Notes under the pieces: generated by a model | Databases searched by the model: none | The model's input: the letters and a program-made list of their open reading frames with translations, nothing else | What the model was told of the DNA's origin: nothing | Program-made: the position numbers and the translations under genes | In this document: piece after piece, positions 42,544 through 51,128 of the stretch | How the letters are laid out: each line of letters starts with the position of its first letter | Numbering within the stretch: position 1 is the first letter of the stretch | Source: Agreia sp. VKM Ac-1783 | Lineage (GTDB): Bacteria > Actinomycetota > Actinomycetes > Actinomycetales > Microbacteriaceae | Length of the DNA stretch: 64,000 bases | Assembly (NCBI RefSeq): GCF_900177765.1 | Contig: NZ_FXWI01000001.1 | Coordinates: 124,001 to 188,000, forward strand | Reading direction: 5' to 3'

Positions 42544-43323
42544 ATGGCGAGAAAAACGGCTCGACTGCGGCCAAGCGGCTGGTCGTTCGGTCGAGGTGCT
42601 GATTACGTGGCGCTCGCTGTCGTTGCCGTGGCCGCGATTGTTCTCGCGGCGCTCGCCCTCTCCGGAGTCTCCCTGCGGCCCGGAGTGAATCCAAATCCGA
42701 CGTCGAGGCCGGCCCCGACGTCGTTTGATCTCCCCACCGAGACACCTACCGCAACTCCCACGACAGCACCGGCTGCTTCGGTCTCGCTGCTGGGAGACCA
42801 GAATAGCTCGGGCGCCGATTCCTGGTGGGCGCAGTCCATAGAATCCGCTACGGTCGGTGGCGTGCAGTCGAGCGCCCGACTTGGCCTGGAACGGGTGAGC
42901 GGATCGACCGCGGCTGTCGCTGATCTGCAGCAAGAGATCGACGCCACCACTTCGCTCAGCGGCTACGTGATCGTGCAGGCCGGATCGACCGACGTAGCCA
43001 GAGGCGCCTCGTCGGAAAGTATCGCCGCGCAAGTAGAGACCCTATGGAAAGCAGTAACCATCCGGGGGGCGACTCCCATCGTCGCGCTCCTACCTCCATC
43101 CGATGACGATCCCGAGGCCATCATCGCGGTCAACGATGCCCTGAAGACGGCGGCTGCTGCAGCTGGCTATGGCGTGCTCGATCTCAACGCTGCGGTCGCC
43201 TCACCCAATGGCACGTGGGTGACGGGGTTCTCTGACGACGGCGTGGTGGCGAACGCCCGAGGCTCACGAATTTTAGCCGATGCGGTGGCCTCGCAGCTGC
43301 CCGTTCTGGTGCAAGAAAAGTAA
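42544..43323 (+). CDS. Membrane-anchored SGNH-like protein lacking catalytic residues
   Basis: 259 residues from ATG 42544 (GGCGGGGGAC upstream; ATG 42529 is an in-frame alternative). Basic N-terminus (MARKTA, as in the LCP gene), one transmembrane helix ~21-45, Pro/Thr linker, then a flavodoxin-like SGNH fold: LLGDQNSSG occupies the GDS position, VIVQAGSTD the GxND position, and the end SDDGVVANARGSRILADAV has no His where D-x-x-H belongs. Thus Ser, Asn and His positions look changed and it may bind rather than hydrolyse. Second gene after the CPBP gene, divergent from it. Confidence 0.6.
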   Translation: MARKTARLRPSGWSFGRGADYVALAVVAVAAIVLAALALSGVSLRPGVNPNPTSRPAPTSFDLPTETPTATPTTAPAASVSLLGDQNSSGADSWWAQSIESATVGGVQSSARLGLERVSGSTAAVADLQQEIDATTSLSGYVIVQAGSTDVARGASSESIAAQVETLWKAVTIRGATPIVALLPPSDDDPEAIIAVNDALKTAAAAAGYGVLDLNAAVASPNGTWVTGFSDDGVVANARGSRILADAVASQLPVLVQEK

Positions 43324-43379
43324 TACTCCTGTAATACGCGACGGGTTATCCTTTTCCAACGGACTGGGGGGAGTTCATC

Positions 43380-43595
43380 ATGGGCGAGGTGTATCTCGAT
43401 TTTGAGAGCGATAAAGTTGCTGTCATCGTCAGGAACGATGCGGCAGGACAGCCGCAGCGGGTGGCGACGGTGTATCTCATGAAGGACGGCTGGCATGCCA
43501 AGAGCGCGATGCTTCACACGCGGCACGCGTGGACGGGTCCGTTCGCAACAGCAGATGAGGCCCTTGCCACCTTCGCTCTGGCGGTCCGCGCGTAA
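43380..43595 (+). CDS. Small 'GWHAK' family protein, copy 2
   Basis: 71 residues; ATG after GGGGGGAGTTCATC, a strong site. It is homologous to the 67-residue protein at 9596: both have RVATVYLMKDGWHAK / RLATVYRMTDGWHAK, a histidine-threonine segment, AW-T/S-GP and EA...FA endings. The first 25 residues form short beta strands. Soluble, no signal. Its strong ribosome site and independent conservation argue for a real gene. Function unknown. It precedes an acyltransferase by 27 bp. Confidence 0.7.
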   Translation: MGEVYLDFESDKVAVIVRNDAAGQPQRVATVYLMKDGWHAKSAMLHTRHAWTGPFATADEALATFALAVRA

Positions 43596-43622
43596 GGCTA
43601 GAATGCTAGCGACGGCCCGCAC

Positions 43623-44690
43623 TTGAAGACGATCGGCGAAGTGTTCGATCCGGCCCGCAATAGCTTGAACGCGATTCGCCTGTTTCTGGCTGTCATCGTC
43701 ATCGTCAGCCACTCTTGGCTCGTTAATGGCCTCGGGGTTCCGCCGATGCTTAACGGCACCGATCCTGGCCTGGTGGCCGTAGCCGGCTTCTTTGCCATTT
43801 CGGGTTATCTGGTCACGGCAAGCAGGCTTAGATCGCGGTCATTGCTCAGCTATCTCTGGCGACGGTTTCTTCGCATCTATCCCGCTTTTCTCGCCGCGCT
43901 CATCGCAGTGGCGTTTGTGCTGGCTCCTTTATCCACGCTCATCGATCCGCACGGCTCAATCGATTGGCGCAGTGGGTTCTCTTACGTTCTGGCGAACGCT
44001 GGCCTCTTTGTTCAGCAGACCACTGTTGAGCACACCCTCGTCAACAATCCGTTTCCATTCGTCTGGAACCTACCTCTTTGGACCCTCATCTACGAGGCGC
44101 TTTGTTACGTGGTCATCGGTGTGCTGGTTTCGCTTCTGCCGAGAAGGCTTCTTGGTACGGCGCTCGCGATCATGCTCGTCGGTACGACGACGGTGTCGCT
44201 GACTTTCCGTTTCTGGCCCGGTGCATTCCCCGCGCCGATTCTGGACAATGCGACGAGCCTCGGGAGTTTCTTCGTCGCAGGTGCTCTGCTTTTTCTATAT
44301 CGCGACAGGATTCCGGCTTCCGGCCTTCTCGTAGCGCTCACTCTGGCGCTCGCAGTCACTCTTGCTGTGGCGGGCGTCTTTAAGCCGCTAGCCGCGATTC
44401 CTGTGGCATACATAATGCTCTATTCAGGAAGCCGGTTCCCAGCCGTTCTCACTCGAATCGGTCGACGCAACGACGTCTCGTACGGAATGTATATCTATGG
44501 CTTCCCGGTACAGCAGCTCATCATCGCAGTTCTAGGCGGGACCATGCTTCCTGTCTGGCTCTTCGCCCTGGTCTGTGTGGTGTCGACCGTACCCTTTGCT
44601 TGGCTCAGCTGGCTTCTTGTGGAGAAGCCCTTAGTGCGCAATCGATGCGCGGGTGCTCGCGAGAAGTCTCTGATGCAGACTTCCGCATAA
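43623..44690 (+). CDS. Acyltransferase-3 family membrane protein
   Basis: 355 residues from TTG 43623, the only in-frame initiation codon close to the domain start; no clear ribosome site, so the start is tentative. NSLNAIRLFLAVIVIVSHSWLV (catalytic His), VAGFFAISGYLVTASRL, YLWRRFLRIYPAF and NLPLWTLIYEALCYV are family motifs. Third acyltransferase of locus B. Possible translational link to the GWHAK gene just upstream. Confidence 0.8.
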   Translation: MKTIGEVFDPARNSLNAIRLFLAVIVIVSHSWLVNGLGVPPMLNGTDPGLVAVAGFFAISGYLVTASRLRSRSLLSYLWRRFLRIYPAFLAALIAVAFVLAPLSTLIDPHGSIDWRSGFSYVLANAGLFVQQTTVEHTLVNNPFPFVWNLPLWTLIYEALCYVVIGVLVSLLPRRLLGTALAIMLVGTTTVSLTFRFWPGAFPAPILDNATSLGSFFVAGALLFLYRDRIPASGLLVALTLALAVTLAVAGVFKPLAAIPVAYIMLYSGSRFPAVLTRIGRRNDVSYGMYIYGFPVQQLIIAVLGGTMLPVWLFALVCVVSTVPFAWLSWLLVEKPLVRNRCAGAREKSLMQTSA

Positions 44691-44850
44691 CTGGGACGTG
44701 CATCACTGTTGTCGTTCGGGCGAGAGGACTAGCATCACTCATGGGGGCAGCGTCGTCGATCGAGCTCAGTCGCGATGCCTGTATAGCGGACGAGAGTGAT
44801 CGGCCTTTGAGCGTGCTCCACACCACGACAATCGTGACGGAGACGGCTTC

Positions 44851-45147
44851 ATGAAAGACGAGATTCCACCTCGCATCACACGGCTTTTCGGCAACGACAA
44901 GGCCCGGCCCAAAGTCGTTCGCGTGTACGCCGCATCGTCCGGGTGGGCGCAGGCCCCCGGCTCTCCCGTAGCTACATGGCCGGTCATCGATGAACTTCTC
45001 CGACAGGGCCGAACGTCGGCCGAGGTCAAGTGGCGTTTCACCTCACATACAGTGTCGATCCTCGACTTGAAGCGAGCCGTGGAACGAGTTGACTGGTCGT
45101 CGGTGGCCAAGCGAAGCGCGAGACGAGGTAGCGGAGAGGCAAACTGA
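44851..45147 (+). CDS. Small hypothetical protein, possible helix-turn-helix
   Basis: 98 residues; ATG after GGAGACGGCTTC. Basic, soluble; VIDELLRQGRTSAEVKWRFTSH followed by a helix (DLKRAVERVDW) could form a short helix-turn-helix, but no family is recognised. It precedes the BY-kinase gene and the palindrome at 45160, so a regulatory role is conceivable; this is speculation from position only. Confidence 0.45.
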   Translation: MKDEIPPRITRLFGNDKARPKVVRVYAASSGWAQAPGSPVATWPVIDELLRQGRTSAEVKWRFTSHTVSILDLKRAVERVDWSSVAKRSARRGSGEAN

Positions 45148-45159
45148 TAGTAGGAGTGG

Positions 45160-45177
45160 CGTTACGTCGACGTAACG
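45160..45177. promoter_or_regulatory. 18-bp perfect palindrome upstream of BY-kinase gene
   Basis: CGTTACGTCGACGTAACG, a perfect palindrome 95 bp before the BY-kinase start. The half-site CGTTACGTCG/GACGTAACG also appears upstream of the SRPBCC gene (near 8216) and of the UDP-glucose dehydrogenase gene (63778-63790), suggesting an operator. Confidence 0.4.
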
Positions 45178-45272
45178 AGACAAAGAAAGAACCATTCGAT
45201 AACTGTGGCACCATGACGGAGGGGGAATTTTGACCCCCATGCTGAATCGACCTCGAGGGGAAGGCCGCTGAA

Positions 45273-46673
45273 GTGGAACTTCGCGACTACGCACGCATCC
45301 TGCAGAAGAGTTGGGTTCTGATCGCAGTACTCCTGTTCGTCGGTATTGGTGCAGCTGCTGGCTTCTCGATCTTGCAGACACCGAAGTACAGTTCGTCTGC
45401 CAAGGTTTTTGTCTCGACGTCAGGCGGATCGTCCGTCTCGGATCTGCAGCAGGGCAACACGTTCTCGCAGCAGAGGGTGAAGACGTACGCTGATCTCGCC
45501 ACCACCCCTATTGTCTTGCTACCAGTTATTGCCGAGCTTGGCCTCGACCTGAGTAGCGCGGACTTGGCCGCAATGGTGACGGCCACGGCTCCGCTGAATA
45601 CGACGCTGATCGAGATCGGAGTGACCAATGTCGATCCGGCTCTTGCCTCCCAGATTGCCACGGCCGTCTCGGAGAGCCTCACCAAGGTTGTGGAAAAGAT
45701 CGAGACGCCTGCCGACACAGGATCGACCACGTCGCCGGTCAAGCTCACGCTGGTACAGCATGCCGAAGTTCCTCAAGTTCCCGTCAGCCCAAATATCCCA
45801 TTGAACATCGCGCTAGGTGGCCTGGTCGGTCTCGTTCTAGGAATCGCTATCGCCGTTCTGCGCGAGGCATCCGACAATCGGATTCGCAGTGAACGCGACG
45901 TCGAGGCAATCACCGATGCCCCAATCCTGGGTGGAATCGTCTTCGACTCGAAGGCAGCGGAACGCCCCCTCATCGTTCACGACGATCCTCGCAGTCCTCG
46001 GGCCGAGTCGTTCCGTACGCTGCGAACGAATCTGCAGTACCTGGATGTCGGGCGTGAAAGCCGCTCCTTTGTCATCACCTCTTCTATTCAGAGCGAGGGC
46101 AAGAGTACGTCTGCAGTCAATCTCGCGATCGCTCTGGCTGATGCTGGTTCACGAGTTCTCTTAGTCGACGCGGACCTGCGCCGCCCCAAGATCCACGAGT
46201 ATCTGGGGCTGGAGGGGGCAGTCGGACTCACCGATCTGCTCATTGGGCGCGCGGAGCCGGAAGACGTCATCCAGCCGTGGGGTCAGCGTGATCTATTCGT
46301 GCTTCCGGCTGGAACCATCCCGCCGAACCCAAGCGAGCTACTCGGGTCGGATGCGCTTCTGAAATTGGTCAGCGAATTCAACCGAGCCTTCGACGTTGTT
46401 CTGTTCGATTCAGCTCCGCTTCTGCCCGTCACTGACGCAGCAATTTTGGCTCGCACTGTAGGGGGAACAATCGTGGTGTGTGCTGCCGGGCGGACTCACA
46501 AGAATCAACTGAGGGGTGCATTTACTGCTCTCGCGAATGTGGATGCGCCTGTCTCGGGAGTGGTTCTGACGATGCTCCCGACGAAAGGTCCCGACGCATA
46601 CGGTCATGGTCGGTACGGGTATGGGTATACATACGGTGACGCCCTATTGCCGGGCGAGATCGCCTCAAAGTAA
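45273..46673 (+). CDS. Wzc-like polysaccharide co-polymerase and tyrosine kinase (BY-kinase)
   Basis: 466 residues, GTG start. Wzz domain with helices ~14-33 and ~175-196; cytoplasmic kinase: Walker A SIQSEGKST (271-279, Lys277), Walker A' VLLVDADLRRP (295-305), Walker B VVLFDSAPLLP (~395), and a tyrosine-rich tail (Tyr443, 448, 450, 452, 454). It should control chain length and export through cycles of autophosphorylation, with the phosphatase at 46701 as partner (27-bp gap). It is intact where the locus A paralogue at 19247 is degenerate. Confidence 0.9.
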   Translation: MELRDYARILQKSWVLIAVLLFVGIGAAAGFSILQTPKYSSSAKVFVSTSGGSSVSDLQQGNTFSQQRVKTYADLATTPIVLLPVIAELGLDLSSADLAAMVTATAPLNTTLIEIGVTNVDPALASQIATAVSESLTKVVEKIETPADTGSTTSPVKLTLVQHAEVPQVPVSPNIPLNIALGGLVGLVLGIAIAVLREASDNRIRSERDVEAITDAPILGGIVFDSKAAERPLIVHDDPRSPRAESFRTLRTNLQYLDVGRESRSFVITSSIQSEGKSTSAVNLAIALADAGSRVLLVDADLRRPKIHEYLGLEGAVGLTDLLIGRAEPEDVIQPWGQRDLFVLPAGTIPPNPSELLGSDALLKLVSEFNRAFDVVLFDSAPLLPVTDAAILARTVGGTIVVCAAGRTHKNQLRGAFTALANVDAPVSGVVLTMLPTKGPDAYGHGRYGYGYTYGDALLPGEIASK

Positions 46674-46700
46674 GCGAGCAACGTCAACAGGAGTGCCGTC

Positions 46701-47408
46701 ATGATCGAGTCGGATGCCCAAGGTGACTTCTTCGACGTGCTATTCGTGTGCACGGGCAACATCTGTCGTTCGCCCTTGGCCGAGCAATTGTTTCGCTCTC
46801 AGACGCGCTCGTTGTCTGACCTCATCAGCACGCGCAGCGCGGGAACGCATGCGCTTACAGGTAGGCCCATGACACCTGAGGCTGCCGCCTTGTCACAGGC
46901 TCTCGGCGGTGACCCTTCTGGTCACGCGGCGAGGGACTTATCCGCGGCCGGAGTCAAACGAGCTGACCTCGTCCTCGTTGCTGCGCGCGAACACCGTTCA
47001 GCTGTCGTCTCGCTGGTGCCCAGAGCGTCTCGCAAGACGTTTACGCTGCGTGAGTTTCAGCGTTTGCTCGAGACGCATGCCGAGCGCATGCCGAGGGCAG
47101 ATGCTGATCCTGGGAAGCGCAACCGAGAGGGACTGGGTGGTTTCATCGCCGAGGTCTCGTCCATGAGGGGGCTCTCTCGCATCGTCACACGACCAGTCGA
47201 CGACGACATCGTTGATCCCTATCGTCGATCACTTGAGACCTACGATGAAGCGGGCCAATTCATTCTTGCCGCAGTCACCGCTGTAAGCCAGAGTCTTCGG
47301 GCGGCAACAAGCTTGGCCCCCGAGCGAAATCACAACGATGCGTTGCGTAGTGGTAATCTCGCAACTGGGCCAGCGCCTTTCCGCTCAGCTCAAGCGGGAG
47401 AACAATGA
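46701..47408 (+). CDS. Low-molecular-weight protein-tyrosine phosphatase (Wzb-like)
   Basis: 235 residues, ATG after AGGAGTGCCGTC. P-loop CTGNICRS at 17-24 (catalytic Cys17, Arg23) and the DPY acid loop at 172-174 (VDDDIVDPY). It is longer than the usual ~150-residue LMW-PTP because of a helical insert (~120-160) and an extended C-terminus. It likely dephosphorylates the tyrosine tail of the kinase at 45273. ATGA overlap with the sugar transferase gene downstream; there is no equivalent in locus A. Confidence 0.9.
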   Translation: MIESDAQGDFFDVLFVCTGNICRSPLAEQLFRSQTRSLSDLISTRSAGTHALTGRPMTPEAAALSQALGGDPSGHAARDLSAAGVKRADLVLVAAREHRSAVVSLVPRASRKTFTLREFQRLLETHAERMPRADADPGKRNREGLGGFIAEVSSMRGLSRIVTRPVDDDIVDPYRRSLETYDEAGQFILAAVTAVSQSLRAATSLAPERNHNDALRSGNLATGPAPFRSAQAGEQ

Positions 47409-48892
47409 TTGGACAAAAGGCCCACCGGCTCTTCGCCGCTGGCACGTCAGGAGCTACCAGGGATTGGCGCAGACGCTATGCCTACGGCCTTGTCGTCACA
47501 GATTTACTCGTTCTCGTCTGGGTTATCTTTGGAACGCAGATCGCATGGTTCGGGCTGACCAGTTCCGATGTCGAGGTCAGCGGGCGTTTTAGTGGGTTTG
47601 CGTTGACCTACTCGACAATGTCGGTACTCATCGTTGTTGCATGGATGTTGCTGCTCGGCATTTTTGGTACGCGCAGCTACCGCGTTCTCGGTACCGGCAC
47701 CCAGGAATATCGGCTCATCGCTGATGCGAGCATTCGTCTTTTCGGACTGGTAGCGATTGTTGCGTTTCTCTTCAAAATCGACTTCGCGCGCGGCTACATT
47801 CTGATTGCCTTCCCCTTGGGCGTTTTGGTGCTGCTGTTTTCCCGGTGGATGTGGCGACAGTGGCTAAGTGTGAAGCGAGCCCGCGGAGAGTACTCGTCCC
47901 GCGTTCTTCTCGTAGGATCCGAGGCATCGACGACGTACCTGGCGAAGGAGCTGGCGCGCTCGCCATCGGCGGGATATTTTGTCGTGGGTGCATGCGTTCC
48001 GGATGGGTCCGTAGCCGGATATCTACAAGACACATCCATACCTGTGTTCGTCAGCATTGACCGTCTCGCTGAGGCGATGGCCAGCACTGGGGCTGACACC
48101 GTGGTGATTGCGAGCAGCGAGAGTCTCTCTGCCGAGAAGATTCGTGAGATCAGTTGGGGCCTGGAACCGGGGCGACAACACCTTGTCGTTGCGCCGAGCC
48201 TGACAGACATTGGGGGGCCACGTATTCACACGCGGCCTGTAGCCGGGTTGCCCCTGATCCACGTCGAGACCCCTCGCTACACGGGCTCTAAGCAATTCAC
48301 GAAGCGAGCATTCGACATCGTCGCCGCTCTGCTTCTCATTCTCGTTTTGTCACCGCTGCTGGCGATAATTGTCGTGAGTATCAGGCTGAGTTCATCCGGG
48401 CCGATCTTCTTCCGTCAGGAACGTATCGGCATCAACGGTTCCCGGTTCCTCATGCTCAAATTCAGATCCATGGTGACCAATGCCGAAGAGATGCTCGAGC
48501 AGCTTCGTGCGCAGCATCGTGACAAGGGCAATTCGATTCTGTTCAAGATGGAGAACGACCCTCGAGTAACGCCGATCGGACGGACACTCCGCAGATTCTC
48601 CTTAGACGAGCTGCCCCAGCTTTTCAACGTTCTTAGGGGAAGCATGTCACTCGTGGGCCCTCGCCCGCCGCTCGAACGTGAGGTCGATCAGTATGATCCG
48701 CACGTGCACCGTCGCTTCCTTGTGAAACCAGGCATCACCGGTCTGTGGCAGGTCAGCGGTCGATCGAACCTCTCATGGGAGGACACTGTGCGACTGGATC
48801 TCTACTACGTGGAGAACTGGTCCATCACGGGAGACATTCATATCTTGTGGCGCACGGCGAAGGCTGTCATCGCGCGCGACGGCGCCTATTGA
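47405..48892 (+). CDS. Initiating polyprenyl glycosylphosphotransferase (WbaP/CpsE-like), locus B
   Basis: 495 residues. Four N-terminal membrane helices (~27-150), a Rossmann-like middle, and the C-terminal sugar-transferase domain: KRAFDIVAALLL, FFRQERIGINGSRFLMLKFRSM, NDPRVTPIGRTLRRFSLDELPQLFN, LVGPRPPLE, W-Q-V-S-G-R-S-N-L-S-W. Clear paralogue of 32086. It loads the first sugar-phosphate on the polyprenyl carrier for the locus B repeat unit. Coupled to the phosphatase gene upstream. Confidence 0.9.
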   Translation: MIGQKAHRLFAAGTSGATRDWRRRYAYGLVVTDLLVLVWVIFGTQIAWFGLTSSDVEVSGRFSGFALTYSTMSVLIVVAWMLLLGIFGTRSYRVLGTGTQEYRLIADASIRLFGLVAIVAFLFKIDFARGYILIAFPLGVLVLLFSRWMWRQWLSVKRARGEYSSRVLLVGSEASTTYLAKELARSPSAGYFVVGACVPDGSVAGYLQDTSIPVFVSIDRLAEAMASTGADTVVIASSESLSAEKIREISWGLEPGRQHLVVAPSLTDIGGPRIHTRPVAGLPLIHVETPRYTGSKQFTKRAFDIVAALLLILVLSPLLAIIVVSIRLSSSGPIFFRQERIGINGSRFLMLKFRSMVTNAEEMLEQLRAQHRDKGNSILFKMENDPRVTPIGRTLRRFSLDELPQLFNVLRGSMSLVGPRPPLEREVDQYDPHVHRRFLVKPGITGLWQVSGRSNLSWEDTVRLDLYYVENWSITGDIHILWRTAKAVIARDGAY

Positions 48893-49127
48893 GACCCGGG
48901 TTGACCGATGCGACCAGGACCGTCACCGATGTCGAGAGATGCAATGAGCTTGCAACACGGACGTTATTTGAAGTCGCTACGATGGCGACAACACTCTGGG
49001 GGGATTTGTTATCTATGAAGCATGCCGACCGCACGACGACCGGTTGTCAGACGGGCCACTCGACACCTCGCCCAGTCTCCGCCTAAACGAACAACCGTCG
49101 CACGACCAATCATCGATAAGGAATCCC

Positions 49128-50114
49128 ATGCCTCGCGCCCTCATTTCAGGAATCACCGGCCAAGATGGCCTCTATCTTGCAGAACTGCTCCTGGATAAGG
49201 GGTACGAGGTCTTCGGCCTCATGCGAGGTCAAAACAACCCCAAGCGAGAACTAGTAGAGACGACAGTCCCCGGCGTGAAGATACTTACTGGGGATCTCAC
49301 CGATCTATCCAGTCTCCTCCGAGCACTGGAGTCGTCGCAGCCCGACGAGTTTTACAATCTGGGAGCCATCTCTTTCGTCGCCTACTCATGGGAGAACGCA
49401 CACCTGACCTCAGAGGTGACGGGAATGGGTGTGTTGAATGCTCTTGAGGCGGTGAGGCTCTACTCGCACGACGACCCGAAGAAGGTGCGGTTTTACCAGG
49501 CATCGAGTTCGGAGATGTTCGGCAAGGTTCAGACAGTTCCCCAAAACGAAGACACGTTACTGTGGCCGAGGTCGCCCTACGGTGTCGCAAAGGTCTACGG
49601 CCACTACATGACCATCAACTACCGTGAGTCCTACGGTATGCACGCGTCGTCCGGAATCCTCTTCAACCATGAGTCCCCTCGCCGCGGACCGGAATTTGTC
49701 ACGCGCAAGGTGACTCAGGCGGTTGCCCGCATTTCACTGGGACTGCAGCAGGACATCACCCTGGGAAACCTGGATGCGCGACGTGACTGGGGATTCGCCG
49801 GCGATTACGTCGACGCAATGTGGCGAATGCTGCAGCAGGATGAGGCCGATGACTACGTCATTTCGACCAACGAGACTCACGAGATCCGCGAGTTGCTGGA
49901 TCTAGCCTTCAGGGCGGTAAACATCGATGATTGGGTGCCGTACGTCAAGCAGGATCCCCGCTTCATGCGCCCCGCCGAGGTCGATCTGCTGATCGGCGAC
50001 TCAACAAAGGCGAGATCTGTGCTCGGATGGGAACCCAAAGTGGACTTCCCTTCCCTCGTGAGCATGATGGTGGAGAACGACGTCGCAGAACAGAAGCGCC
50101 TGGCGAGGATCTGA
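49128..50114 (+). CDS. gmd: GDP-mannose 4,6-dehydratase, copy 1
   Basis: 328 residues, ATG after AAGGAATCCC; longer in-frame starts lack this site. Short-chain dehydrogenase/reductase fold: GITGQDGLYLAELLL (NADP-binding GxxGxxG), ASSSEMFG (Ser/Glu of the active site), SPYGVAK (Tyr-x3-Lys) and the GMD hallmark NHESPRRGPEFVTRK. It converts GDP-mannose to GDP-4-keto-6-deoxymannose, precursor of GDP-rhamnose, fucose or perosamine. Slightly shorter than E. coli Gmd (~373). No 4-reductase or GDP-mannose synthesis gene is in the window. Confidence 0.85.
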   Translation: MPRALISGITGQDGLYLAELLLDKGYEVFGLMRGQNNPKRELVETTVPGVKILTGDLTDLSSLLRALESSQPDEFYNLGAISFVAYSWENAHLTSEVTGMGVLNALEAVRLYSHDDPKKVRFYQASSSEMFGKVQTVPQNEDTLLWPRSPYGVAKVYGHYMTINYRESYGMHASSGILFNHESPRRGPEFVTRKVTQAVARISLGLQQDITLGNLDARRDWGFAGDYVDAMWRMLQQDEADDYVISTNETHEIRELLDLAFRAVNIDDWVPYVKQDPRFMRPAEVDLLIGDSTKARSVLGWEPKVDFPSLVSMMVENDVAEQKRLARI

Positions 50115-50118
50115 TCAG

Positions 50119-51087
50119 ATGCCTACAGCTCTTATTACCGGGATATCGGGACAGGACGGGTTCTATCTGTCGGAGCTACTTATCGCCTCGGGGTACGAGG
50201 TCCACGGAATCGTTCGTTCATCGACTGCAGCCGATTTGCCGTCAGTACCTATGGAGTCGGTACAGCTTCATGAATTGGACGTTGCCTCGCCCGGCGATAT
50301 AGATGACGTCGTACGATCTGTCGCCCCGGACGAAATCTTCAACCTCGCAGCTTTGAGCTCCGTTTACCGCTCATGGCAAGATCCTGTTTTGACTGCTGAG
50401 GTGAATGCCATTTCCGTCGCTCAGCTGCTCGAGTCCGCTTGGAGGATTCAGGAGCGAACTGGGAAAGCGGTCCGATTCGCACAGGCATCCAGCGCTGAGA
50501 TCTTTGGAAGAGCAAGTGAGTCGCCGCAGACTGAGTTGACTCCTATCAATCCCTCCTCCCCATACGGGGCCGCGAAGGCCTACGCGCACCATATCGTCGG
50601 TGTCTACCGGCAGCGTGGCATGTTTGCATCCAGCTGCATCTTCTACAATCACGAATCGCCTAGGCGTCCAGAGTCATTTGTGACGAGGAAAATCACCTCA
50701 AGTGCAGCGAGAATCGCAAGCGGGCTTCAAGACAAACTCGAGCTCGGTAGCCTTGAGTCGCGTCGTGATTGGGGGTGGGCGCCAGACTTCGCAAACGCAA
50801 TCCGTCTGGCCCTGACCGTCGATCGCCCCGATGACTTCATTATCGCTACCGGTGAGTCTCACTCTGTTGCCGACTTCGTCGAATGCGCCTTCGCCAGAGT
50901 GGGTATTGATGATTGGCGCAGTGTGGTGTCGATTAATTCCGAATTCTCCCGTCCCGTTGACCCAGCGGAACAGGTAGGGGACGCAAGCAAGGCTCGCCGG
51001 GTACTAGGGTGGGCGCCCACTGTTTCATTCCGCGGAATTGTTGAAGCAATGGTCGATGAGGACCTCAGAATCCTTCGACAGCAGTAG
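50119..51087 (+). CDS. GDP-mannose 4,6-dehydratase-like, copy 2
   Basis: 322 residues, four bases after copy 1, so co-translated. Same motifs: GISGQDGFYLSELLI, ASSAEIFG, SPYGAAK, NHESPRRPESFVTRK. Catalytic Ser-Glu-Tyr-Lys pattern seems complete, but sequence differs from copy 1 by far more than a recent duplication. It might act on a different GDP-sugar, catalyse the next step (4-reduction or epimerisation), or form a hetero-oligomer. The reductase role cannot be excluded as the family is related. Confidence 0.75.
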   Translation: MPTALITGISGQDGFYLSELLIASGYEVHGIVRSSTAADLPSVPMESVQLHELDVASPGDIDDVVRSVAPDEIFNLAALSSVYRSWQDPVLTAEVNAISVAQLLESAWRIQERTGKAVRFAQASSAEIFGRASESPQTELTPINPSSPYGAAKAYAHHIVGVYRQRGMFASSCIFYNHESPRRPESFVTRKITSSAARIASGLQDKLELGSLESRRDWGWAPDFANAIRLALTVDRPDDFIIATGESHSVADFVECAFARVGIDDWRSVVSINSEFSRPVDPAEQVGDASKARRVLGWAPTVSFRGIVEAMVDEDLRILRQQ

Positions 51088-51128
51088 TCCATTTGGCGTT
51101 CGGCGCAGCTGGGGAAACTGATGTGAGT

